NCBI RefSeq assembly: GCF_000003605.2 | Contig: NW_003135834.1 | Location: forward strand, 232,618 to 253,640 | Reading direction: 5' to 3' | Source: Saccoglossus kowalevskii | Lineage: Eukaryota; Hemichordata; Enteropneusta; Harrimaniidae | DNA: 21,023 nucleotides | Part shown: positions 1 through 9,395 of the stretch, in pieces | How the letters are laid out: every line of letters begins with the position of its first letter | How positions within the stretch are numbered: position 1 is the stretch's first letter | Notes under the pieces: model-generated | What the model saw: the letters and a program-made list of their open reading frames with translations, nothing else | Told to the model about the DNA's origin: nothing | Databases searched by the model: none | Made by a program: the position numbers and the translations under genes

Positions 1-19
1 AACGACTATCGCGCTTTAA
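1..19. mobile_element. Terminal fragment of a TTAA-flanked miniature element
   Basis: The first 15 bases, read on the minus strand, give agcgcgatagtcgtt. This matches 12 of 15 positions of the left terminus of the complete element at 9118-9242, and it is followed by TTAA at 16-19, the same flank. The simplest reading is that the window opens inside the last bases of a second family member, with the rest lying upstream of base 1. Only 15 element bases are visible, so the match could be fortuitous. The agreement of both terminus and TTAA flank is what supports the call. Confidence 0.45.
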
Positions 20-239
20 ATTAAAGCAATTGTTCTATTGTGAATTTCTTTCTTTGTCACGAGATTTTTACGTAACCGTGATCAAACTGAAATAAGAAAA
101 AATTGAATAAGAAATTAAATGAATTGAAAGTTTTGTTTGAAAAATATAGACTGTACAGTAATGAAAAACTGAAATTGAATTGAATATTAATTAATAAAAT
201 TCAAAGTGACGCAAAACGGAAAATTCAGCTGAGAGCAAA
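20..239. other. AT-rich non-coding DNA
   Basis: Very A/T-rich spacer with no open frame of interest. It contains one exact TTACGTAA palindrome at 68-75, the site type bound by PAR-bZIP and C/EBP-like factors. A single copy has little weight alone. Confidence 0.5.
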
Positions 240-540
240 ATAAGAGTCGCGAAACCGAATCGTGATTCTTTGTGAGGGTGACTGTGCCGTAGGTGACTGT
301 CACTACTTGATCCGATGTCAGGTCGACACGTGGAGCCGAAAAGTGATAAAAGGTAAACCATCGCCCAACTTCGCGTTTGGCGCCGGGCCTTAAAGCTTCT
401 GTAGTATATACCCCTCGTACCCTGGCTCCAGTCATCGGTGCCGGTTGTTGACAGACAAAAAGGTGAAGAGATCTTCTGCATGTATCGTATTTTTATCACG
501 TGGCTGCAATGCCCAATGGCACGTGCGTGCAACAGGCAAC
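240..540. promoter_or_regulatory. GC-richer patch with three CACGTG E-boxes
   Basis: This patch is visibly richer in G+C and CpG than its surroundings. It has three exact CACGTG palindromes at 327-332, 497-502 and 520-525, the last two only 23 bp apart. CACGTG is the canonical site of bHLH-ZIP factors (USF, MAX/MYC, MITF/TFE and the CLOCK group). A compact gtgac-t-gtcac dyad lies at 293-303. Minus-strand open frames cross the patch, but their products show no domain. It could be a promoter or enhancer of a gene outside the window. No TATA box, initiator or transcript is demonstrable. Confidence 0.25.
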
Positions 541-2655
541 TTTAACATAACGTACGACTCATACGTCGCAATATTATAGACTCATTTTATTTGATGCATC
601 AAGTTTAAAGCGGAGGGGCTGTTACCTGCACACGCCAAGAATTGAGTTCTGAGTGGCTATAACAATGCAGCCTAAAAAAGCAAAAACTCATGCGCAGGTG
701 ACGGACGAAACGGGGACTGGTAATTCGGGCTTCTTTCGAAATCATTTGTTTGTGTGATTCGATTGGTGTCAATATTATATTTTATAGTGTACATGCGGCC
801 AGTTTTGAATATTATGACTGCTCCAGATTAAAAAGAGTTAGAATGCCAAGAGATGCAACTGTATTTACTTTTTTGTTTTTCAATTCGAAATGGCTGATTG
901 ATGGACATTCAGTTTTGTTTTTGCTTCAGAATCTGTGGACATTTTTGAACACAATTTTGTTCAACGTTGGTATCGAGAAATTGAACATGAACTCATACAA
1001 GATTAGTATACATATAAACTGTTTTAATGATTCCATTATGTTCGTCAGAAGGTAGATAGTTTAGTCACCCAAAAATAAAGAAACAAAAAGTTCGGCATGA
1101 TACGTGTCAGATTTGTTGACGTTTTGATTCAAAATTTATTGGCAGTCACTTTTCGTGCATGTATAATTATGTGATCGTGGATTGATTGACTCGGTTCTTT
1201 GCTGTTACACAAAATCAGTCTGATATATTACGTGATGTTACGTAATGACTTGATGTAATGAAAAAAACACAAATCGTTAACAGTTCATCATTATGATATA
1301 ATATTGTTACCAAGTGTAAAGACATGGACACTAATCTTGAGTAGATTCACTGTCAGCTTATTGATAACGAACAGTATGCCATATTTGTGTTTTTGTTATA
1401 CAAAAACATTGAACAGTTTTCCCGTCTTTATCTATTCTATAACAATTTTAGTTTGGACATTCTTCAAACTGGTTTCCTCATGCACACACTGCACGTACAT
1501 TCAATGAAATACCCTATACACATGGCAGTGCGAAGTTTTGTAGTCAAGATCTAACCCAGACATTTTTAGACAATAATATCACCTCTCAAGAGAATAAATA
1601 CACGTTCATTTCACTGTTTTAGCCTGCCCGGGAGCTAGCCATTATATAAAAGACATATCGAATATAGTTCATACAGTAAAGTCTTCATTACACTCTGGTT
1701 TATCGTGGTCGTATTGCACCCTCGTCGGCGCCACACTGCAGTCGAATTACTGGCCGTTTGACTAAAAGCTGATTGCCTAACGCACTTCAATGGTGTACGA
1801 ACGCTACACGAGGCGGTAGCATCATTTTGTCCACTATTACCAACGCCAAATAAACCCCAATGGCCGGTGCATGATGGAACATGATTTTTTCAAGGTTATG
1901 TAATTCGGTCAAGGGTCAATAACATGATAAATGAAATGTAATGAGCATGTAACGTATACGTGGTTAATAGATGTAAAACGAGCAGCGATGAGATAAAAAA
2001 CATTTTGGAATTAAACTGTTTCTCACGCTAATCACTGAAACCGCTGTTATGGAAAATCCGCACACATTAATACCCAGATTGCTTAATAAACTTCTTTTTT
2101 TCATGAATCTTCGTTCATAAACGAATTTTCAGGAGTGAAATATCGTGATGTACATTTGCTTTCTAACAATGTATTTAATCTGCATTAGTGGTTAGGTAAC
2201 AATTCTTCCAGCGTATAACGCCGGAAGTGTACGATCTCTTCTTCAATAACATCATTCGCGATCGATGAGGATCATTGTGTGAATGACATTGTGATCGCAA
2301 TTTTCAAGTTGAATCGTTATAATCACTACATTGCAGAACAATGAAGCAAACTGTAAGTAAGAAACTAAAATAATAATTAAGAGTGGTAACCATTTACACG
2401 ACGAAATAAGAATGAAATTGTCAATTCAAACATAAAAATGTGTTGGAATATCGTGAATATGGTAGAAATTCGAGCAATGCTATCAGTGACACCGAACGGA
2501 CTCCCACCAGCCAACATGTACATCAGCGTTCATGGCGTAACACTCCAATATTTATATGCGAGGGTATTTTCCGCATCTGACTTACACTAATGGCACAATG
2601 TCGATATGTAACTGAAAACGATTTTCAATAAGATTATATTATATTTAGAATATCA
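541..2655. other. Featureless AT-rich non-coding stretch
   Basis: I see no gene, RNA or sizeable repeat here. Short frames at 750-1055 and 1304-1507 encode low-complexity, F/I/N/S-rich peptides typical of chance frames in AT-rich DNA. The only notable box is a TTACGTAA palindrome at 1238-1245. The pale CpG-containing patch around 1620-1860 has no recognisable element. Confidence 0.55.
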
Positions 2656-2663
2656 TCATTGGA

Positions 2664-2685
2664 CGCCCCCGCCGCAAACTTGCGG
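2664..2685 (-). promoter_or_regulatory. EGR-like box beside a small hairpin
   Basis: Within AT-rich DNA, 2664-2672 reads GCGGGGGCG on the minus strand, an exact EGR/Krox-type zinc-finger consensus. It overlaps by one base a perfect 6-bp hairpin, ccgcaa (2672-2677) and ttgcgg (2680-2685) with a 2-base loop. The GC island is only about 30 bp long. Binding is inferred from motif identity alone. Confidence 0.25.
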
Positions 2686-2831
2686 ATGCGACATTTTGCA
2701 TTTTATGTATTTTTCTAGAATTCTTTAATTTGAACCAGAGAACATTTTTACTGGCTTCAAATCTTGATCAATATATTTGAAAATAAAATATCTAGGTTTA
2801 TTTTTGTAAAAAGTAGCAACATTTTGACGTG

Positions 2832-2843
2832 TTTTTTTTTTTT
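2832..2843. repeat. Poly-T tract (12)
   Basis: Uninterrupted run of 12 T. Similar homopolymers occur as 13 A at 16272-16284 and 11 T at 17352-17362. None is followed by target-site duplications or a retroposon body that I can see. Confidence 0.85.
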
Positions 2844-3033
2844 ACAAATTGAACGGTTCGACTTCCAATCCGGGCATTGCTGACTTCAATGAAATATGAA
2901 CAAGAAACAATCGACTCGTTACAGAATAACTCTCAGTATGCCTTCGTCCAGAGATCAGAGTTGTAACAGGAATTCCAACAACAACTCCATAACGCACAAA
3001 TAACTTTCTTATACGTCTTTCACTTCGAACGAC

Positions 3034-3061
3034 GACGTCACTGCACTTTAGTGTGACGTCA
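3034..3061. promoter_or_regulatory. Paired CRE-like bZIP boxes
   Basis: GACGTCA at 3034-3040 and the full palindrome TGACGTCA at 3054-3061 lie two helical turns apart (start to start 20 bp). TGACGTCA is the CREB/ATF consensus. The close pair is more suggestive than an isolated site, but no adjacent transcription start is recognisable. Confidence 0.3.
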
Positions 3062-5436
3062 CACCGTATTGAACTCCACTTCAACTTCCGCTTACTGATG
3101 TATTTACGTTTACGTTAGCGACTGACAGTCACGGGTCTATATATATACGAATTAAATCGTTCTATATTTGGAATACACGCTTTTGGGAAAGCGACACTTA
3201 TATGAGATAACAGATTTGATGATACACACGATATTCTAATTTCAAGCACAGTGTGCTCACGATCGTAAAGTGGGTTTCCATCCATCCTTCAAAGTAACAG
3301 CTTCGCTCTGTTCCTAAACGCCTCCTGTTGTCATGACATCAGTGGTTGTACCTCACAGGTAAACATCAATGATTACTGAACTGTGCATGTGTGTGTGGGG
3401 GGGGGGGGTAAAGTTGTTCCCGTAGACACTATAGTGAAGCAATGACATTTTTAATTTAAATACATAACCATTATAACCGCCAGTGGCCAATTCGCGTATT
3501 TAAAGTAGCGATTCGTACTTCTCCAGGCAATATAACAAGATGGCATTTTGAAATAAACAACGGCATTAGTCTGTATCATATTACATCGTAAAGCCATTAT
3601 ATTCAAGATTATCGACTGTTCGTGACGCTTTAATTTAATCAAAGCTACAGTCAGTAATGACGGCTCCGTAAATTGAGAAACGTCCATGATTTGATTGCTA
3701 ACGCTCAATTTGGCAGGGTGATTGTATTCATACCTATCGTGTCAATCTCATTTCTGCTATTGTCTGAATAATTCACGTTTCCGTCGATATACACGTGTAT
3801 GATTCGTTGGCATTGAAACGAGTCCGTGTTATATCGTGTCTCAGTCACTATCGTCGAATTGACCAATGATTGGCAACTATCAAACATTGGCCCATAAATG
3901 TGATAAAATAAATAACTTAGACCCCGCGGACACTCATTCGCAGTTTAACTGACCTTTATTAAAATTAAGTCGACGTATACAACGTACTTTTGAATACTGT
4001 TGTAATATACGTGATTATTTCGGCGATACACGAGTTCGATCATGTACGAAAATGTGTTTTCAGTTAGCATAAATATGCAGCTTTATGCATTGAAACCTCG
4101 TTATAATAAATATAAAATGGCGCAGAGATTAAATATTACATTTTATATACCAATTCGAAAATAGAAAATGTATCACATTCTTTTTCGACCGTAATAAAAA
4201 ATGTCTATGACAGTTTGGTTCCGAATATTTTTTTTTAATTTTTGTCCTCGAAATTTAAACACGTTTCAATATGTATGAGAAGCTTCTATCTACATAATGA
4301 AGCAGGAGGACAGCATGTCCATGTCAGAACGTACATTCCAGGAGCAGTACGGCAGACATGGACGTTTAAACATGTGAAAAACGACTCGGAAACTTACAAG
4401 ATAACACTACTAGTTCAGCGTACCTAGTATTTTGGCAAACTTTGCCAGTAAATTTTGTCAGTAAATACTGGCGGCTGACGAATGTTGCCGAAAATGCATT
4501 AAGCTCCAACGTTGTATAAAGATACGCCATTTTTTCGGTGTTCTTACATGTGCGTACAAATGCGTGTGGTTTATTACTTTCAAGTTGTCTTTCGATTTCC
4601 ACTTTTTTGTAATCAACTTCAGAAATTCATGGATGTTTTATCCATGTTTCATGCAAAAGTAGTTCGGTGAACATATTTACGTATATGAATGGAATCAAAA
4701 TATACTTGAAGCAAATTTGGCAGCCCTCGTTGTAGAAATTGACGATCCTTATCCGTCGTTCATTTAGGGTCCCTGGGTAGTTTTGAGCAGCGTGGCGTAC
4801 ACCATCTCAACGGTTGTCCAAGTTTGGGCTGGAATTACTTGGAATATTTACCTACCAAATATTTAACGTACTTTAAGATCACCGCGATACTACCACTTAT
4901 GTCCCTTTTCGCTCAAAAATAGAGATGAACATTCGATTAACGATTCCCACCCCTAAACCCCTTTATAGTCTATTCCATATAGTGTGTTTGTATGTACGTA
5001 CATGTATGTGCAATGAAAACTATGTATTGGGTAAAAATAAGAATTATGAAAGGGGTAAAAAAGAACATTCTTTGCGGTGCTTGACTTCATTCAGAATATT
5101 GACTGCAAATACCGGAAAGACGAAATTTGGCAATAATTGCGAAAACAGAAGGGTCGGAACAGCATCCGTTGTTTGCATCCATGCATGTAATCAGAGCACG
5201 CGGTACGTCCCCAGGCTGTATACCCAACTGTCACGTTGTTTTCGAAGGTCTATATTCCATCGGTCACGGGAAAGGAGAATTAATGTTTACCGAATTTACT
5301 CGCCCGTGATGCGTTTCAAACAGTGACCAAAATACACGCTTCGTTCATTGCGAAGTTGTTTGCGCATGAAGCGCGCGATGAGTGTTTTTTTTAAGTGGGT
5401 TGAAAATGGAACAGATGGTCACCTCCACATCGGACC
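3062..5436. other. Non-coding stretch with no gene seen
   Basis: AT-rich DNA broken by stops in all frames. Visible items are a TATA-like alternation at 3139-3148, the TG/poly-G tract at 3383-3408, and a CACGTG box inside an ACACGTGT palindrome at 3791-3798. The stretch 5051-5330 is somewhat richer in G+C. It carries a 133-codon frame (4925-5326) and an overlapping 60-codon frame, neither with a recognisable domain. I see no tRNA fold or transposase remnant. Confidence 0.5.
3383..3408. repeat. Compound TG / poly-G microsatellite
   Basis: An imperfect TG run leads directly into 12 consecutive G (3397-3408). The complementary arrangement, 10 C followed by an AC run, occurs at 9589-9609. Such tracts are prone to slippage and sequencing-length error. 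Confidence 0.8.
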
Positions 5437-5446
5437 GTCACGTGAC
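5437..5446. promoter_or_regulatory. CLEAR-type E-box GTCACGTGAC
   Basis: An exact 10-bp palindrome identical to the core of the CLEAR element bound by TFEB/MITF-type and USF-type bHLH-ZIP factors. A second exact copy lies at 11041-11050, and a 9/10 copy (GTCACGTGAT) at 15663-15672. The sequence continues into cgtta, so a half CRE overlaps its right side. Confidence 0.3.
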
Positions 5447-5818
5447 GTTACGATGATAATACCACAGGTGCAACAGCGTCACTGAAATCAATATCGAATT
5501 CAAGAAATTAGGCGACCTTGGCGTTTTGCCCTTTCAATGGCGCCTTTCAAACTGTTAGTACTTATTTCCCTCGAATAACTTTGTAAGTCAAACTTTCAGA
5601 TCATTCCAGTTATTCAATACACGTATTTAAATATGTAGACTTGCATACAGTTTCTGGTTTTTTGGTATTTTGCGTTTTTTTACAATTAATTAAAATATTA
5701 TGTGAATGTATAAATGACCCGAAAGCCGGGCGAAAAATCCTAGCAGGGTTCGCCTACTATCAATGTTTTTTTTTATTATAATATATTGTGAATAATTTAT
5801 TTTATTGAAAATACACCG

Positions 5819-5833
5819 CAAACAAACAAACAA
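5819..5833. repeat. Short (CAAA)n microsatellite
   Basis: About four uninterrupted copies of CAAA in an A/T-rich context. No larger element is visible around it. Confidence 0.7.
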
Positions 5834-5910
5834 GATACTGTATGTAAGTGTAATAAATAAGTGAAGACATTTTCTTTGGTAGTATAAAAATTAGGGACGG
5901 AGCGTTAACT

Positions 5911-5924
5911 CCCAGAGGGGGCAG
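5911..5924 (+). promoter_or_regulatory. CTCF-like motif
   Basis: CCCAGAGGGGGCAG contains the nine-base CTCF core AGGGGGCAG exactly, with CC at the upstream end. The three bases between differ from the usual A-C-C/T. It sits in a GC-richer pocket of AT-rich sequence. Whether the organism's CTCF has this specificity, and whether the site is bound, is inference. Confidence 0.3.
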
Positions 5925-6650
5925 CTGGATTGACGCAGACTATCATACATAGAAGGATGTGTGAAAGTAATTAAAGTTTGACCCTTGTAACATCATCATC
6001 CAGCGTAAATTTGTCGCGCAGAAAACAACTTCCTTTCGCGTTCTCGCATTTTTATCGCGAGCCCTAATTTCGTTACCGACGGGACCCCCTTAATTTGTTT
6101 CAACTAAATAGAAGACCGTGTCCTTTTATTTTCCAAGCAAACTCTCTCAGCATGGGGCGATACTGACACGCGGCGGGCATCTGTATGTAAATGAGCCGTT
6201 GGAGGTAAACCTATCCATGCGAGGAAGCCCGCGTAGGTACGCTCCTTTGTCTTCTGAATTGGCCGTATCATGTTGTCTTACTCCGCCCCTTGCAGTGCAT
6301 TCACCAATCTGTTTAAAAGGTAACATACAACCACACGAAGAACTATCGCAAACAACAAAACAAATAGTTTATATCTTTGACAACGTAGTTGTCGACCTTC
6401 GAGTTGGTTATTTTCTTTTTAAAAGCGCCAAAGTTATTGATTAGCGCCGGTTGCTGCGGCTGCCTTTTTTTAATCAACCCCGGCATATTTCACAGAAAAA
6501 CAGTCTCGTCTCAATTAACATTAACAATTAACAAAACAATTAACACAAGAGGGGTGAAGCTATCCTGTTATAACTGCCATTGTTACTAGAATTATTTTTT
6601 CCAACCATAGCTGGCTACATATTGTATTGTAGTCATAGTTACTAAGCAGG
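5925..6650. other. Non-coding stretch, GC-richer from about 6000 to 6320
   Basis: The 6000-6320 part has more CpG and G+C than average and includes a 108-codon frame (6118-6444) whose product has no domain I know. The codon choice looks arbitrary and no convincing splice signals bracket it. Around 6515-6545 there is a loose AACAATTA-type repeat. A conserved regulatory element is possible, but only cross-species alignment would show it. Confidence 0.4.
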
Positions 6651-6655
6651 TTATT

Positions 6656-6776
6656 ATAACAACTTATATATCATCTGAAAGCTTAGATAGTTTGTTTGTC
6701 TAAAGAATTTTGGTGCGGCATGTGCACTGCCTTATTCGCCTATATCTAAGCTTTCAGATTTTGTGCGGGTTGTTAT
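6656..6776. repeat. Inverted repeat with 16-bp perfect arms, MITE-like
   Basis: tctgaaagcttagata (6674-6689) is matched perfectly in reverse complement at 6743-6758. Exactly 10 bp outside each arm, an 8-bp block (6656-6663) again pairs perfectly with 6769-6776. The whole 121-bp structure is therefore symmetrical, with a 53-bp loop and one unpaired 10-bp internal interval on each side. A 16-bp perfect arm is unlikely by chance in 21 kb. No clear target-site duplication flanks it. It could be a decayed miniature transposon, a foldback element or a transcribed hairpin. Confidence 0.6.
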
Positions 6777-6994
6777 AGTATCATCCTCAGCGAGTTTTAG
6801 AGAATGTCTGAATCGTAGATAAATTTTTAATGCATTTTATTCTTGTTACTACATTAAAACAGAAAACAGTTTCTCGTGACATTCACCGATCGTTTTAAAA
6901 CTAGTTCATAACCTCTATAAATACATATCGATAATTTTAAAGGATAAATCGTGTTGTATATGTGTCTTTTGTTCGTACATCCACGCGTGCTCTG

Positions 6995-7041
6995 TCTAAC
7001 CATGGAGGTAGAAAATCTCTTTTCTACCTCAATGGTCTAAC
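6995..7041. repeat. Compact 16-bp hairpin flanked by 6-bp direct repeats
   Basis: The arm at 7000-7015 (ccatggaggtagaaaa) pairs with 7020-7035 at 15 of 16 positions around a 4-base loop (tctc). A direct tctaac sits at 6995-7000 and 7036-7041, abutting the hairpin, with its last base shared with the left arm. The hairpin is too short for an ordinary animal pre-microRNA. It could be an insertion footprint, a cruciform-prone palindrome or an RNA stem. No run of T follows it. Confidence 0.6.
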
Positions 7042-8084
7042 TAAAGAAATTAATTGAATATCTTACTATCGTTCTTAGTGTCTTTCATGTCATAATGTTT
7101 GCCAAACTTCAACGAGTTGATAAATTTTGAATATTGAGATTTATTTTCATCTACAGAAACTCTGATATCTATATTTTGATTGAAGTTTGTTGGTGTGGAT
7201 TTTTTTTCTTGAAAACAATCTGTTCGGAGTGCAATGTGTGTTTCATGATGTGTGGTGAATTGCACTAATATGATAAGAGGGCGTTAAACCATTATAACGG
7301 TCAGTGAAATCGACAAGAAGTGATGGAAACGCAATGAATAGGCCAATAAGCACAGTGGGTCTACGCACGTCACTTTGTAAAACGTAATCAGCTGAATTTA
7401 CAGTAAGTATTATATTCTCCCGTGTCAAACTAACGCTGTTCGCCACTTTGTTGTTAGATATCATGACGCGAAGCTGGTTTAAACACAAAAACTATAATAT
7501 TACGTGACAATAAACGCATCGGCGTTAATAGAACTATGACCGACAGACACTACATTTCTCAAGTGTGGATTTCTCTTCATATTGTGAGCATTGTGGAAAG
7601 GAGATGTAGAGCGAGGGGCGTCTGTATTTGAAAGAGCCTACCTCAAGTCGGAATAACATCGAGGGGCACAATCATTATGTTTTGAAGAGCGCGCCATGAA
7701 TGGATGTTATTCCGTTCTCACAAATCTAGCTACACGCGGACATGTAAGGGTAATGTGCCGAAAGGGATCAGTCGGTGCCAGCAAAAATGAAAAACAGACG
7801 TCTTCCATGGTTCCTTTCAACAATCGTGAATAAAAGTCGTTCCTAGTGTTCTGTGCGCAATGTGGTATGATGGTTACTTGTATGCTTTACTGCGAACCGC
7901 CTTAATGTGCGGGAACCGGGTTAACAAGTTCCATCTAGGTCAACACACATGGTAAATTAATAATAGGTTATTGCAAATTGCTATTTCAAGTAACTGCGGT
8001 GACTGCGTGGAGAACACACAGACGATGTGCAAGATTCACGCACACTGTGAACTGCAATTGCTTGATTGAATCTTGAAACTTAAA
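7042..8084. other. Non-coding stretch, mostly unannotated
   Basis: Short minus-strand frames at 7050-7265 and 7243-7488 look like chance frames. The 7550-7800 part is GC-richer and contains the inverted repeat at 7649-7714. I see no RNA gene. Confidence 0.5.
7649..7714. repeat. 12-bp perfect inverted repeat
   Basis: cggaataacatc (7649-7660) pairs perfectly with gatgttattccg (7703-7714) across a 42-bp loop. The loop contains an ATTA homeodomain-type core and a GCGCGC-like patch. No target-site duplication is evident. Such a dyad may be chance at about the 10% level, a foldback remnant or a protein-binding palindrome. Confidence 0.5.
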
Positions 8085-8103
8085 GAGCGCCGCCTAGAGT
8101 CGC
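8085..8103 (-). promoter_or_regulatory. Weak CTCF-like motif
   Basis: On the minus strand, CTCTAGGCGGCGCT matches the CTCF core CACTAGGGGGCGCT at 12 of 14 positions, but the mismatch inside the central G run would weaken binding. A TTAA followed by AGAGCG lies just upstream (8079-8082). An alternative is therefore a diverged terminus of the TTAA element family, but I find no partner end. Confidence 0.2.
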
Positions 8104-8890
8104 TATACAATGCAGTTGTGTTATAACAACACCTATATCTAGAACTCTGGACAATTAGCGTTGGTAATTTTGCAAATACAGCGTGAAATATACTCTGCAT
8201 GTGTTAATTTGTCAATATCGTTTATCATTTCGATCGATGAGTTTTTCTAACTCAATTCGAAGAAGAAAGTCATCAGTATCAGATACGTGTATGTGACACT
8301 AAACAATATAACCCCCGAAAAGAGATTTTAATTTGACGTAACACGTTACAATAGTATTTTTCCCAAGAAAGTACGTTCAAAGTAAATAAATATAATCGGC
8401 AAACAAACTAGTATTAATAACTCGATGACCTCTGATAAATCCAGAGGTGGAAATAACTATTTTCCAGTCACAGAAACAAATAATAAATCATATGTGAGTG
8501 TGGGCCACATATTTTAAGCAGTTTGCATATGTGTATACATTGTAAATTGTATAATAATTACTTCCGGTAGGCCTTCGTTTGAATGCAGTATGAATCCTGT
8601 ATTGTTGTGTGTATTATCTGTGTATAGTATGTTGCTTCGTGCAGTCTCATCTACCATCATCATAGTCTAGTAAACATAGGGTGAAGTGTTATGGGGACAG
8701 TCAGGAAAGTCAGGTGGATAGTGTACCTGAATTTTTACAAGGCGAATTGGTGCCTGCATTGATGTTTTGAGACACTATAGACTTATTATTATACCTTAAT
8801 TGGTATGATGTGAACATCTACCGCGGGTGCATGAAGGGGCACCTCTGAATCTCACAGACTTGTATTTACAATGTATGTGATGTCCATGCA
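8104..8890. other. Non-coding stretch with no gene seen
   Basis: AT-rich DNA without a usable open frame. Small dyads occur, for example gagtt/aactc near 8237-8251, and an 8-bp pair ggtgcatg (8826-8833) with catgcacc (8885-8892) that ends in the first unit of the following tandem repeat. Confidence 0.5.
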
Positions 8891-8933
8891 CCTGGTGAAT
8901 CCTTGGTGAATCCTTGGTGAATCCTTGGTGAAT
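8891..8933. repeat. 11-bp tandem repeat, about 3.9 copies
   Basis: The unit is ccttggtgaat. The first copy (8891-8900) lacks one t; copies at 8901-8911, 8912-8922 and 8923-8933 are identical. Perfect identity of the last three copies indicates recent expansion by slippage. The unit is not a multiple of three, and no reading frame spans it, so a protein repeat is not supported. Confidence 0.9.
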
Positions 8934-9113
8934 CGATGCAAGTACGAAGGGAAAACTATAATGAGATACACAATTGCGTTAATCCCTTGTATCTAGTATT
9001 TTTTTTAGACTGCTAAATCAGGAATGGAATTAGGATAAACGATCTCTCGTACATCAAAATAATTTTAAAAAATCTTACTGTAATGTTAAATATGTTGTTT
9101 GTTTTATGACATA

Positions 9114-9246
9114 TTAAAGGGCGGTAGTCGTCGCGCCGCGTCCTGTTCGATATGGGACTCAAAGCGACGTATACAACGCGTATAAAATACATTGTTTATT
9201 TACATGAAATTCGAACACGCGCTGCGCGACAACCACCGCGCTTTAA
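9114..9246. mobile_element. 125-bp miniature inverted-repeat element at a TTAA target
   Basis: TTAA at 9114-9117 and 9243-9246 flanks 9118-9242. The left terminus begins agggcggtagtcgtcgcgc, and the right terminus in reverse complement begins agcgcggtggttgtcgcgc, identical at 16 of 19 positions. The similarity continues to tgttcg, giving arms 9118-9149 and 9212-9242 at about 25 of 32. The ends are strikingly CpG-rich; the ~60-bp centre is AT-rich with no reading frame. TTAA duplication is typical of piggyBac-type transposases, so this is plausibly a non-autonomous piggyBac-type MITE. The first bases do not match the usual CCY start of that superfamily, so another TTAA-targeting family remains possible. 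Transposition would need an enzyme supplied elsewhere. The arm divergence suggests an old copy. Confidence 0.7.
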
Positions 9247-9395
9247 AAACGTTACAAACAAATAACGATTTACAACTCCCCGTGGCGGCAACATATGCCC
9301 TTGATATGTGCAGTTGGAGCTGATTCAGAATTCGCAGACATAAGGAAACGAAACTATGTAACATATTCTACCACTGAAATGCACACCACCATGTC

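Noticed and set aside
187-532. Two overlapping minus-strand frames of 82 and 113 codons
   Set aside because: Both are explained by the locally higher G+C. Neither product resembles a known family.
2850-2862. ggttcgacttcc, resembling a tRNA B box
   Set aside because: No A box at the required distance upstream and no cloverleaf or acceptor stem. Similar partial B-box matches near 5744 and 10652 fail for the same reason.
3466-3485. Near-copy of aaccattataaccgccagtg at about 7287-7306 (18 of 20)
   Set aside because: Close to the chance expectation for AT-rich sequence of this length, and the flanks do not align.
3971-3984. cgacgtatacaacg shared with the centre of the TTAA element (9163-9176)
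   Set aside because: Fourteen matching bases partly built on a GTATAC palindrome, with no similarity beyond them and no element termini near 3971.
4925-5326. 133-codon plus-strand open frame with an overlapping 60-codon frame at 5127-5309
   Set aside because: The product has no recognisable domain, the composition is what AT-rich DNA gives by chance, and two frames compete over the same bases. No splice or promoter context supports either.
6176-6199. Similarity of gggcatctgtatgtaaatgagccg to 7615-7638 (19 of 24)
   Set aside because: Matches of this quality are expected several times by chance when 21 kb is compared with itself.
6118-6444. 108-codon plus-strand open frame
   Set aside because: It lies in a GC-richer patch where stops are rarer. 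No domain, signal peptide or convincing exon boundary is visible.
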